Below are positions 31,773-43,300 of a DNA stretch of 64,000 nucleotides, piece after piece. Every line of letters begins with the position of its first letter. The first letter of the stretch is position 1. The stretch lies in contig SAXG01000015.1 of assembly GCA_012932865.1 (NCBI GenBank), positions 124,001 through 188,000 of the forward strand, written 5' to 3'. The notes under the pieces are model-generated. The model was not told the origin of the DNA and searched no databases. It saw only the letters and a list, made by a program, of their open reading frames with translations. The DNA comes from Amylostereum areolatum (Eukaryota; Basidiomycota; Agaricomycetes; Russulales; Stereaceae). Position numbers and translations under genes: made by a program.

Positions 31773-34700
31773 ATGACTGTCCCCGAACTCTGGCAAATTG
31801 GGCCGATATCAACACCGAGACTCGCGTGGGGGGCGGTTCGGAACGGAAGACCTCACGAGTGTCCTCATTGTGGCATCGCGCTACTCACAGGAGAGTCCCC
31901 GGGTTTTTGCTGTGGTCCGAACGGGAAATACGTCGATGCAACGCCTCCTCTCCCCCCTCTCCCTGTCGAATTCAACGACGTCATAAACCACCCTGACATC
32001 TCGAAAATTTCTCGGAAACTTAACCTCATTTTCTCCTTTGCATCACTCGAAACCACTCACGCGTTCCCATCGCTCCGTGGTCCACAGGGTTTTCTTGCGA
32101 TCCAGGGAAAGGTATACCACCGTGTCCGGCCTACTCATGACAACTCCGCCGTGCGTTGGCTTCTTTACGACGGAGCAATGGTCAATGATGACGTCCTACC
32201 TCATGCCCGTCAGGCAGCCGACATCCCTGCTCACTTGATTCATCTCGTTCGCAGTGCAATTCTACGAGTAAATCCTCTCGCGGTAGCCCTCAGAGCCCTG
32301 GCATCTGTCAATGCACAGGCGTACCCCTCAGCACGTCTTATTCTCTCGGAGTCTGGAGCTGCGAACGAGATCGCGGCCCTCATGTCATTCGAAAACACAA
32401 CACTGAATGAAGTCCAACCTAGGCGTGTCATCATCGCTCGCAATGACGGCTCCGAACAATATATAGCCACCTACAGCCGTCTCTGGGAACCACTATCTTA
32501 CCCTCTCCTTTTTCCACACGCTACCCTCGGCTGGGGGAAAACCGGAGCCGTCGGCGACGTTACCGGAAACCCCACCATTGCTGCACAGGCTGCAGGTATG
32601 AGCCTGAGAAGTGTTGACGAAATATCTCGTCTGCCTTGGGGAGACTAGCTGCAGGTCCCGCTGATGCAGACGATTCCCCGACGCAGATGTGGCATTACCG
32701 GCGCAATCTCCTTCGAGAACCACGATTCAAGATTTTCGGACGGCTTGCAAATGAGTACGCGGTCGACATGTTCAGTCGAAACATCGAGGGGCGACTGAAC
32801 TATATACGGGCGAATCAAAAACGGCTTCGAGATGAAGAGGCCGCACTTATGGGTGTCTCCGATGTCTCCGATGCGGAGAATGTCTACCTGCCCGCTTCCT
32901 TCTTAGGTTCCAAGCGTTGGTCATCAGACCAGGTTGCGGACTCACTAGCCATCGCTGCTGCATTGGGACCGCCAACGTTTTTCATAACCATGACCTGTAA
33001 TGCGCAATGGCCGGAGATCACGTCGGAACTCCTCCCTAACCAGGGATATCAAGATCGGCCTGAACTCGTCTGTCGCGTGTTCAAGCGGAAGTTGGCTCTT
33101 CTTCTCAAGAATCTCAAGACTATGTTCCCGAACGTCGGGAAACCTCTCTACTGCATCCATTCCGTGGAATTCCAGAAGCGGGGGCTCCCTCACGCCCACA
33201 TCCTCATCAAGTACCGTGAGGACTGTCTTGACGCGGCTAACATTGACGCAGTTGTGTCCGCCGAGATTCCACCCGACCCCGTCGACCGCCAGCTCGTCCT
33301 TCAATTTATGATCCACCATCATTCCGTACCCCCTGCTCCGATCTCAGCATATTGCCAGAGGGAAGACATGTTTGGCAACCGTCGGTGCCGCTTCAAATAT
33401 CCGAAGGACGTCCAGGTGGTTACAGAAATTGACGAGGATGGCCGTGTGCAATACCGGCGGCGTAGCGTGGACGACGCATTGGTTGTTCCGCATAACCTCG
33501 TCATTCTGCGCAAATTCAAGTGCCATATCAACTTTGAGGTGGCAAACTCGTCGCATCTCTTTCAGTATCTCTTCAAGTACATTCACAAAGGTTCGTCATT
33601 CATTGATATCACACAGTGCGCGGCTGACCCTGGTCCAACACGCTCAGGTCCCGACTATGCAAAATTTGCCATCCGAGACGCAGCTGAACCCGTTGACGAG
33701 ATAGAGGAGTTTTGGAAGGCGAGATACCTGACTGCTCTCGAAGCGACGTGGCGTATCCTGGGATTTCACATCACACAGAAGGATCCAGCAGTCTCTGCTC
33801 TTCCCATACACCTCCCGGAGGATTTGTCACATCGTCAATACGCTACTCGACGCGGCGTTCCGGCCTTCTCATCATCGCTGCTTGACCACTACTTTGTACG
33901 TCCTCTAGGCGTCTTCATGCATCAAGGGATTTTCAGAGACTTCCGAGACCTAACATATGCGGAATACTGGGCGTTGTTTCGTACAGAGGCGTTCAATCCC
34001 GCGAACGAAGGCAAGGCGCGCTATTTTGTCGAGCGCGCTTTTCTCCCGGGTGTCCCTCGCATGCACGTCATTCAGCGTGTTGAAATTCGTCCTCATGTCA
34101 CTCGCTTACACGCAGTCCGTGCATCCGCCGGTGAAGTCTTCTATCTGCGCCGCCTCTTACAACATCGACCTGCATATTCTTACACGGAGCTGCGTATCAT
34201 CGACGGTACCTTGCACCCATCATTCCAAGCGGCGGCCGTTGCTGCAGGACTGTTTGCGGATGAACAGGAGGCTGAGTTTGCGTTGCAAGAGGCGGTTGAC
34301 TCCCTCAAGACCCCTGCACAGCTTCGCTTCCTTTTCCTTGACCTCCTTCTCAATGACTGTGCCCCATCCCCAATTTATTTATGGACACGTTTCCAGGCTG
34401 ATATTTCCCGTGACTACACGCTGAGGCTTCGCAGTGACATCTTGGGGCAAAATGCGGCGCTGCAAAGCATGGCTAGCTATCTAGAAGAACACGGAAAGAC
34501 GTTAGAGCAATTCGGCCTTCCCGCTTTTCAAGCATTCGGGGGGGAAGTTCGTCACGAGCGGGGAAAATGGGATCGTCTTGCAGATTCACTCCTTGAACGC
34601 GCGACAACGTCATACAACCAATTCAACGAGGAGCAAAAGGCTATTTTTCTTGAAGTCGTATCCGCTATCCAGCAACACCGGCCACTTCGCCTGTTCATTG

Positions 34701-36041
34701 ACGGCAAAGCAGGCCGTGGAAAAACGTTCCTCGTCAACGCCATTTGCGACTACATCCGGTCTTCAAAACAAATCGTGATCCCAACTGCGACCGCCGCATT
34801 TGCCGCCCTCCTTTACCCTGGAGGTCGTACGACACATTCGGCGTTCAAGGTCTGTGTGCAATCCCATGTGACAGCCAGAGATCCTCACAAATCTGCAGGT
34901 GCCAGTCAATGATGGGAACGAGTTCCTCATCTCAGACATCTCCGCCAACGATGCACGGGGTGAACTCCTGCGTGAGGCCTCGGCCATTATCTGGGATGAG
35001 GCGCCAATGGCGAATCGTGCCGTACTCTCATGCGTGGAGGAAACATGCCGCCGCGTCATGATGAACGACGCAATTCCTTTTGGTGGTATAGTCGTCCTTC
35101 TCTTGGGCGACTTTAGGCAAACATGTCCTGTGATCCCCGGAGGCTCTCGACGACAAGTTGTTGACGCTTCGATAAAGTCGGCGACCCTCTGGGAAACATT
35201 CACAGTCCGTCGCCTTTCTAGACCAATCCGTAACGCGGAAGACCCCCTGTTCGCCGCCTACGTCGACTCCATTGGTGATGGTGCAGGTCCAGATATCCCT
35301 GTCATGATGCTTAATATCACACACTCCGAGACTGAACTCGTCAAGTTCACATTCCCCGACGAGGTTCTCCGCTCTCCCTCTCTATGTTTCCGTCGCGCGA
35401 TCCTGGCGCCCACAAATGCTCAAGTGAAGCACTACAACTCCATAATGCTGGAGCGTTTGGACGGACGTGCACGGTCGTATTATTCCTCTGATTCAATCAA
35501 GGAGGCAGACGATACAGGTCTCATAGACATTGTTCCTGATGCTTTACTGGACTGGGCTCAAAACCGGCATATTCACGGTATTCCTCCTCACATTCTCACC
35601 CTGAAAACAAACGTAATATGTCGCAGCATGAGGAACCTTTCGATAGCAAGAGGCTTGGTCAAAAACTCCCGCGTCGTTGTAGTTGACATCGGGCACCGCA
35701 TCATCACTGTCCGACTGCTCCGGGAGCTTCCAGGAAATCAAGTTATTGTCGACCCAGAAGACATCCTCGTTCCTCGGATCCCTTTTCACCACACTCTCAA
35801 GTCGGGCCATACCCTCGTTCGACGACAATTCCCTCTCGACCTCGCATACAGCACTACATTCAATAGCTGTCAAGGCCTCACACTAGACCGAGTCGGCATT
35901 GATTTGACTTCAGCCGTGTTCTCACATGGTCAGCTTTACACCGCCTTTTCACGTATTCGGAGGCGGGATCATGGTATGGTCAGGTTGAAGGAGGGCGACT
36001 GGGTAACGAGGAATGTAACATACCGCGAGATTCTCGTGTAA
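31773..36041 (+). CDS. Helitron Rep-helicase (HUH endonuclease plus PIF1-type helicase), apparently intact
   Basis: Rolling-circle transposase, three exons (31773-32595, 32670-34849, 34899-36041), 1,381 residues. The N-terminal zinc-binding-like motif is CPHCGIALLTGESPGFCCG. The Helitron-like N-terminal region has NEYAVDMFSRNIEGRLNYIR and PPTFFITMTCNAQWPEI. Rep HUH motif: HSVEFQKRGLPHAHIL; catalytic tyrosine motif YLFKYIHKG with two tyrosines (YxxKY spacing). PIF1-like helicase: Walker A DGKAGRGKTFLVNAI, Walker B IIWDEAPM, LLGDFRQTCPVIPGG, then AYSTTFNSCQGLTLDRVGID and HGQLYTAFSRIR. Two introns (GTATGA..GCAG and GTCTGT..GCAG) remove the only stops, joining AAQAAD-DSPTQMW and HSAFK-VPVNDG. It looks full-length, consistent with a young element. 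The Met at 31773 is chosen as the first before the Cys-rich motif; an upstream start at 31653 is possible. Confidence 0.9.
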
Positions 36042-36268
36042 CAGCTGGGATGACGTCAGGATGATGGGGTTAACGGGGCACCTACCATAAAGGATGTTTT
36101 CGAAGACTTTCTCGGACGGTCATTGAATTTATAATTTTATACCATTCTATACTAGGTTAAGCAGCTAAATATGCTTCAATGGCCCAATTGGGGCAGAGTA
36201 AGGGACCTTCGGAATTGCTGCAAGGTCGGCGCTGGATCCTGTTCCCCCGTCACGTGTCTCGTTTAGCC
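36042..36268. other. Helitron 3' untranslated region
   Basis: Non-coding stretch between the Rep-helicase stop and the terminal hairpin, AT-richer than its surroundings. Nothing else recognised. Confidence 0.5.
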
Positions 36269-36285
36269 TCGGAGCGCAGCTCCGA
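36269..36285 (+). other. 3'-terminal hairpin of the Helitron
   Basis: TCGGAGC-GCA-GCTCCGA: perfect 7-bp stem with 3-nt loop, eight bases before the proposed 3' end. Such a hairpin near the 3' terminus is a standard Helitron feature, acting as a replication terminator. Confidence 0.7.
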
Positions 36286-36293
36286 CGACCTTG

Positions 36294-38146
36294 TATACGA
36301 AATCAGTCGCCATCTCCCAACTCGGTTTCGACATCCTCGCATGCGGCGCTTGCATCCTCATCCCTCGGTAAGTTGCAGTTCCTCCCGTCATTGCCCCACT
36401 AACTGCCCTTCCAGACTGGCGTTTTTTCTGGTTTCGGACAACGTCATCATCCTGTGGGTGTTCCATTCCACCCTCCCGCGTCGCACGTCCTCACCCCCCT
36501 TCTCCGGTCCCGCACAGCGCCCTTCGCGCGATGGGCGCCGAGTTTTTGTTCTTCATGGGAATCGCCGTTGTGTGTTTCTCTGGCCTGGCCTTCACGCTGT
36601 GGTCGCTCGGCGGCGACAAGTGGAGCGTGCGCGCGATCGTCTGGCTCATGATCCAGATCTGGTTCGGGAACACCTCCATGTCGTTCGGTCAAGCCTCATC
36701 CTTCCATCCGGTGCGCATACATCTGGGTACGGCTTACGCGCATTGTTGACTGTCTGGTCCAGGTCATAGGCCCTATCATCATGACCATCTTCGCGGCGTT
36801 GAGCAACACCCTTCTCCTCACGAGTAAGTGGTGCACATCGTCCGCTCCAGCGGCCCACCTGCTGAACTTGGTTCAGTTCTGATCTCCATCCTCGGAAACA
36901 CCTTTACGAAAATTGACGCCGTGGGTGCTTCTATCCCGAACCGCTTCCTCGCCGTGCTTATTGTCTTTGCGCGCAGAACGCCAGTCAGGAGGTGCGTCCC
37001 TCCATCCCAAAACGTTAAACTTTGCTCACACGTGATCCTTCGCCCCTTCTTCTTTTCATTTCAGTATTTGTACCAGTTCACGATCACGACGCTAGAAGGG
37101 TGCGTTCCGTTCGCGCGCGTGGCTAATTAGCCTTTGCGGATCGCTAATTGTTCTTGACTCGCAGGATGAAGACCGACGCGCTGATCAGCTACCAGCCGCC
37201 GTTCAACCTGCTCGCATTTGCCATTCTGTGGCCCGCGAGTTTCGTGCTGACTCCGCGCGCCTTGCATACCGCGAACGTCTTCCTCATCCGCCTCACGGTA
37301 CTATCCTTCTTCCCCTCCTTTCCCTTCTGTGAACTCACCTCCACCCCCCCCTTCCAGTCCTTCCCGATTCTTATCACCATCCACATTTATGAGCGCTTCA
37401 TGCTCACACACGCCTCCCTCTGGGGCTCGACCCAAACCACCGCCCAAACGCTCTACCACTCCCTCCCCCGCGCGCTCAAAGCGCTCCCGCTCCTGGACTC
37501 CCTCATGCGTCCCAACTCGAGCTCGGTGTACGAGGCCCTGTTCGAGGTCGAGACCGAGCTCGCGGACGACGCGGACGACGCGGACCCGTTCGGGAGCGAC
37601 GGCGAGGACGACCACGTCGGGCTGCATTCGTGGACGAGCCGCGAGCGCGAGCGCGAGCTGGACGGCGTGCGCACGCCGGAGCGTCCGGCGCCGCGCGGGC
37701 GCAGGTCGGCGAGCCATGCGCGTCTGGGCGGAGAAGGCGCGGGGCTCTCGGCGCCGACGTCGCCCCGCTCGCGCAAAGCCGCGAGCCCCCGCCCAGGCTC
37801 GGCTCGCAACGGCGGGCAGCAGCCCGTCCTCCACGTCGGCGGCGCGGGCGAGATTCCCTCCGGCGCGCACGCGCCACGGAGCCCGCTCTCGCGGTTGTTC
37901 TCCGGACGGCTCGAGGCCGGAAATGGGAGCGGCGGTGGGAGCGGGGAGAGCGCGCGGCTGGAGGCGGGGATCCGGCGCGTGCAGGAGGTGCTGGAGGATG
38001 TGCGGGATCTGCCTGTGAATAGGCTGAAGGAGGAGATGAAGGAGCTGCAGGAGAGGCAGGCGAGGATCGAGGGGTTGCTGATGGTGCTTACGAGGGGGAT
38101 GAGGCATGATACGGGCGGGCATGGGTCGAGGCATGACACGCTTTGA
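36294..38146 (+). pseudogene. YVC1-like TRP calcium channel, 3' part (after the Helitron)
   Basis: Resumes at QLGFDILACGACILIPR (about 36325), splices to LAFFLVSDNVIIL, then MGAEFLFFMGIAVVCFSGLA; the pore region VWLMIQIWFGNTSMSFGQA; SFHPVIGPIIMTIFAALSNT after an intron; LISILGNTFTKIDA; an intron to QEYLYQFTITTLEG, then MKTDALISYQPPFNLLAFAI; and LTPRALHTANVFLIRLT to SFPILITIHIYERFML. The long cytosolic tail is acidic, then Ser/Pro/Gly-rich, and ends with a coiled coil (RVQEVLEDVRDLPVNRLKEE, LQERQARIEGLLMV) before the stop at 38146. All exons are intact and typical of fungal vacuolar TRP channels. With the Helitron in place, a full channel would require splicing out 8.5 kb, which is unlikely. 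Confidence 0.85.
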
Positions 38147-38647
38147 AAGGGGGACGGACAGGTTGGATTCTTTTGTCGTGGGTTGGTGAGGGGGGTTAGC
38201 TGGCTTGGGGGGACGGGATGTAGCGGTCTACCGGTTGGTGCAATCAATGGACAGAGGCTTCCAAGCTGCGTGTATGCATGCCCCTTCGTTTTTCACGTGG
38301 AGCGGGGGATGAAGGCAGTCGAGCGCGGGCGCTGAACGTACGTTCAGGGATGGGCGAGAATAATGTTCGCCTCCGGGTTCCAAAGATCCAGTCCTAGGCG
38401 CGCTTCCCTCTCCTTCGCTCTCTGGTCTCCAACTCCGGCGACTCGAAGGATGCCTTCACACGCATCGAACGTCTCCCGAGACCACCAGCCCCTTCCCTCC
38501 CTTTCATCCTTCCTTTCCATTAATATACCTTTAATCACAGGCATCCTCCATCCCTGCCTGCACTGGTATGCACCGTGCACACACACTATGCTCGCATTCC
38601 TGCCGTGCGATAAATAGCGGATTCCGCGCCCAAGCCACGCCCCGTAC
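38147..38647. other. Spacer between the channel gene and membrane-protein gene 1
   Basis: No gene recognised; probable promoter of the downstream small membrane-protein gene. Confidence 0.5.
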
Positions 38648-39646
38648 ATGCCCACCGTTCTCACCCGCCTCGGCGCCGATCTCAACGCGAACGTCAACGC
38701 CGCACACACCGACCTTCAACGCGCCATCTCGCCGTTCAAGTGCAAGGCCTGGGACATCGGCCTGGACCCGGACCCGGACCCGGCTCGTGAACATCCCCCC
38801 TCCAACCGACCCCCGCCGTCGCTTTCGGCGTTGCGAGCCTCTACGTCCCGCGTCGTGCGCTCGCCATCGATACTCATGGTATAACCTCCCAGCCTCTGGC
38901 GATCCGACTTTTTTTTTTTGTTTAACGCGCGCGTTTCCTTCCTGACGCCACGCAGGACGCACCGAACCCCCGCCCGCTCGCCCCGGCCGACGGTCACGGC
39001 ATCCGTCTCCCGGACCCCCGCGTGCTCGGCGACACCGACAAGGACGCGCAGGAGCGCGCGGACGCGTTCCGCGGGCAGACGCGCGAGTTCGTGAAGCGGC
39101 TTGCGTACGCGTTCTTCATCCCCGTGATGTGGTACTTCACCTTCTTGCACGCCGCCGCGCGCGTGGCGAAGCGAATCGTGGTGGGTTTCCTCCTCTTCCT
39201 CTTCCTCTTCCTCCTCGTCCTCGTCCTCCTCGTCCTCCTCTTCCCCCTCCTCCTCTTCCCCCTCCTCCTCTTCCCCCTCCTCCTCTTCCCCCTCCTCCTC
39301 TTCCTTTGTCTTCACTGACTCCTGTACCACCCCGACTCGTCCTCTCCCCGGTCTCTCGCTCGCGAACGACCAGCTCCTCCCGCTCTCGATCTCCCTCGAC
39401 ATCTACGAGCGCCAGATCCGCGCGTGGGCCCCGGCGCTGCCGTCCGTGTACGGCACGATGAACGCGCACTTCCCGAACGGGATCGCGGTCCCCTCGTGGT
39501 CCACGCTCGCCGTCGCGCTCAGCCCGCAGCCGCCCGAGGACGACATCCCGCCGCTCGAGGTGGACATGGCGGCGATCGCGGCGGGCGCCGGGAACGGCGG
39601 GACTATGAATGGGAATGGGAAGGAGAATGGGGAGGCGGCGAAGTGA
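38648..39646 (+). CDS. Small membrane-associated protein of unknown function (paralogue 1)
   Basis: Three exons. Exon 1 MPTVLTRLGADLNANVNAAH to SPSILM; exon 2 (from about 38956) DAPNPRPLAPADGHGIRLPD, then REFVKRLAYAFFIPVMWYFT with FLHAAARVAKRIV, an amphipathic-to-hydrophobic segment that could enter a membrane; exon 3 (from about 39381) LLPLSISLDIYERQIRAWAP and ALPSVYGTMNAHFPNG, ending in a Gly/Asn-rich tail. The second intron contains a long polypyrimidine repeat. The exon-3 block matches the gene at 61734-62305 (VLPLQVCVQAYEYQLRVALP), including its exon start, so the two look like paralogues. No known domain recognised. Confidence 0.5.
39185..39304 (+). repeat. Polypyrimidine (CCT/CTT) microsatellite inside an intron
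   Basis: About 120 bp of almost pure pyrimidine on the plus strand, ending with four copies of a 15-bp unit (CCCCCTCCTCCTCTT type). It lies within intron 2 of the small membrane-protein gene, where it could act as an overlong polypyrimidine tract or form triplex structures. Confidence 0.85.
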
Positions 39647-40337
39647 CTGCGAGGCGGTGTGCGTGAGCGGCTCGGGCTTCGGTGGAAAGGTTCCGTTTGT
39701 TTGGGAGGGTGTGGACTCGAGGCTGCCATCGTCCGCGGTTCTAGATTGCATTATGTAGGCTTGTTGTTGGGTTTTCATGTTCGATTTCATATAGACGATC
39801 GCAAGCTCCTACTTGCAGTGGACATTGTTGTTCCGATTGACCCGTCGAACGTGGATGATTGTCGTAGCGATCGATCTCATTGAAAGCATGTTACAGGTGC
39901 TGATGATTGTAGGGTACTGTGGCACGCCTGCGAAACAGCGTGACAGAGCGGCGGCGAAAAACAACACGGAACAGTACGAAAGCAGAAACAGCACACGACG
40001 ACAATGCGAACAAAACAACGTTACATAGGTGCTGTCAGTGAGGATCTACGGTACTGCGACACGACGGCCGAGACAGTATAATGACGAAACCCGCAAAACA
40101 GCGTGACGGAGAGCGGATGCGAAAAACAGCACGGAACGGTGCGAGAGCAGAAACAACACACGACGACGATACGAACAAAACATGGCGACGACGAAAACAA
40201 TACATGTGTGATAAATCCTTGGTAAAACTTCTAGAGACGACAATGGGTGCGAATAGATGTGGCAAAGCGGAGCATAACGGCGCACCTTATGTTCATTGTT
40301 GCAGACCTCGTGAGGCTCCCGCTTAGTACCTTCTTGT
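39647..40337 (-). repeat. 3' flank of family copy B with two internal repeat copies
   Basis: Shares sequence with the flank downstream of copies C and D (gatcgatctcattgaaa then gtgctgatgat, about 39868-39912 here and 45910-45950). It contains two related stretches (about 39910-40020 and 40060-40210) each with acagcgtgac...acaacac...cgaacaaaac, so the 3' flank itself is internally duplicated. Confidence 0.6.
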
Positions 40338-43300
40338 TCATTTCTTCGTTAGCATCGAGGCGGCGATCTTCTCATACTGTGCGACCTGGTCCTCCATGGT
40401 CCAGTTAAGACTAGCGTCGTTGGCGTCCAACTTCGCCCGCACGCTATCCTTCACAGCCTGGAACCGCTCCTTGAGGGCGGGTGCTTGCGTGAACCGGAGA
40501 TGTAGGAGGAACACAGCGAAATTGACAGCGCCAAGTGGATTCGCGATGTCGTATCCGTGGCAGTTCCTTTCCAGGATGTGCACGATTCCTGAATGCGCTT
40601 TCTGTAGACAAGTTAGTAAGTATAATGCACAACGGCTGATGACAAGGCTACCCACCTTGTCCGGCTTGGTCATCCAAGCACAAACGATCCCACCCACCGT
40701 ACCCTCAGTAAGCAGCCCGTAAACATTGAAGTCATAGATGCCGAGCACCCCCAGAAATTTGACCAGGCTGGTGAGATACATCCGAATTTGATTGGGGCCT
40801 GTAACTTCATATTTGCCCTTGTGCTTCTTGAATTCGCAAGCAAGCAGGGGGAGGAGGAGAGAACGGATGAGATGTTCGTAAACCTCCTTAGCATCTGCCG
40901 CACTGGCCTCCGGCGGACTAGAGGAGCGTGCGGCGCCTGAAAACAAACATATAGCACCCCAAAACATCAAAGGGTCCGAACGAACCTTTCGACTGGGATT
41001 GTGATTGGTCTTCGTGTCGTAACATTGCAACCCTGGCAGGTGCAGGCGCTGCGGATATGAGTGAGTCGTAGGGCTTCGTACACCCCATAACAAGTTGTGG
41101 GATACGGTCATACCTTGTGGGTCCGCGACCGGTGGCAATTGCGCTGGTATGTTGGCACTAGAGGCCAGCACAGTCTCACGTTGTGAGGATGGCGGGGGAC
41201 CTGGAATTTGAGGTAAAATGAGCAACGGAATTGGGAAAATAGTGCTACGACATACTCTGTACGTCCTCGTTTGTTTCGTACGAATCGAAGTTCAGAGCCC
41301 CCATGATGTCGAACGGTTTCAGTGAGCCAATGATGCGTCCGAGCGCACGCTCAAGTTCGCTTGTTTCGACCTTGCTTTCGGGTATGCTGGACCTTGTTGG
41401 AGCGTCAGGAGATAGAATGATGGGCCCGAGCTTTTGGACCTTTGCTACTTCGTCGAGCCCGAAAAAGTTTGGGATCTGGACAGCAGCGATAAGGTCGCAT
41501 TTACCTGACCTAGGGCTTTCGAGCCACCTTGACGTCGCACCGTCTACCGTCGTTCCCTCACCCCATATTTCCAGGTTTTCGTTGAATAGTTTCCGGACAG
41601 ACGTAGCGTAGGACACGTCCGTCGCCACGACTATGTCGCGGTCTAGTTGTTTCTCGTGTTTCCTGAAAAGGGCTCGAGCTGCTTCTCGAGCCTGTGTGGT
41701 TCGTTGATCTTCACTTGAATCCTTCTTGCCATCGTGTATCCAATCGAAAATGTCGTCGCGTGCACTGTGAATCATACGTTCCGCTCTAGGAGTCCCGGAG
41801 GCTGGATCAGTCATGACGACAAACAGCCCAATTGGACCACGCACATCGATACAACCGGTGTAACGTTACTTGTATCGGACAGGATCAGGCCGACGATACC
41901 GTCAAATGCCTGGCGGTGTTCTGCCTCGTTAGCCTGAAAGGCAAACTGGGAGGACCTTTTCAAGGCAGCCTGGGAGGAGAAGCGCAAGATATCTGACAGT
42001 TTCTCGGAAAGAACGCGCTCCATCCGTTCTGAGACGGAAAAAATCGGGCGCGACGGATCAGCCTTCCGCCTTTCAACGGCAGAGATTAGTTGGTCCAGCC
42101 ATCGTGTCTGATCATGAGTAAGGATAGGATATGTGTTCTTCGAAAAAGCCCTGCTCAGCTGGAGTAACAGCCGACATATAACGTAGTACCTACAAGATCT
42201 TTCCAAGCACGCGGCAGGGCCAGCGTAGTCGCAGCCTTGTAGTCTTTGAGATGGGGCAGCTGCGCTCTCCAACCCTCTGCCACAGCTTTGCTTTCGTCGT
42301 CTTCGCTCGTAGGAACTTGAAGTAAGTCCATTTTCGTGCCTGTCTTCGGTAGGGTATCCTGAACAGCGAAGCGACAGTACATCCACTGGGAAGTTTTGGA
42401 GCCCCGGTGGAGTCTCCCCCCCGATACCTCTGCGTATCTGAACGCAAGTTATTTGATAATCATGTAGGAAGCAAGATCCCCAGCATGTTCACGCACTTGG
42501 ACATTGATAATATAGTTAAAGTAGATTTTCTGGTAGGAGTTGTCTAGCTGCCGTGGAACGGATGTAACGATGCATAGATAGACATACTTAGGCTGTAGCT
42601 TCTTGTTCGACTTCTTGTCCGACTTTTCGTCCGTTATGTCAACACCGGGGGGACTACATATGGAGATCGGTCACTCGCGATAACTGGTGACATGGGGCGG
42701 GATTGCGTACCTTTCGTTCGTGGGTCGATCACCCTCGGACACTGCTCTGTGGAGATCTGGTTAGAGAACGTGACGCGACCTCGTACTACATAACAAGCTT
42801 ACTGCCTGCCGGGCTTGTCGCGTTGTGTCTTGGGAGGCATGTCGCAATCAACGTCTGGAGGCAGTGAGCTGCCCAAGCACCAAGCACCAGTCAGGCGGGG
42901 GGACAGGATGGGGAAGGGAGCAGGGAAGAGGAACAAAAGAAGGCCTACCAAACGGAACATATAGGGCTCCGTCCAAGCCACGCTTCCACGCCTCGACATG
43001 CACACGCGCTGTCTTCAGGGGGACTAACTTGATCTTCCCGCCACAGATCCGACTGATCATCGATGTTGCTCAAGTTTGCGCCGCTCGAGGCAAGGGCAAG
43101 GGACTTGTCAGATGCGAACTGTTCGCATGAAGAGAGGAGGAGAAACGCCAGAAGAACCGCGTCACTACATCGATTCAGGTCTAACACCCCATGGGCGAGA
43201 TGTGCTGCTGGACAGTGAAGGAGGTTGACCGAGGGCTATAGATGTTACGGTCAGAAGACGCGGCAGCACATAACAAATGGGACGCGCAAAATTCAAGTTA

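Larger units (their letters stand above)
27750..36293 (+). mobile_element. Autonomous-looking Helitron inserted in the YVC1-like gene
   Basis: 8,544-bp rolling-circle transposon. The proposed 5' end is TCCCCGCTCATC at 27750, preceded by host A. The proposed 3' end is CTTG at 36293, followed by host T, with a 7-bp-stem hairpin (36269-36285) eight bases before it, as expected near a Helitron terminus (canonical end is CTRR, so CTTG is a variant). Deleting exactly this interval leaves an AT site and joins the channel coding sequence in frame (RSQ to YTKSVAISQLGFD). It carries a Rep-helicase gene and two accessory genes, all on the plus strand. Boundaries depend on the frame-restoration argument and could be off by a few bases. 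Confidence 0.82.

Noticed and set aside
37301..38134. Minus-strand Arg/Pro-rich frame opposite the channel tail
   Set aside because: GC-rich shadow of the real plus-strand coding sequence; low complexity and no homologue known.
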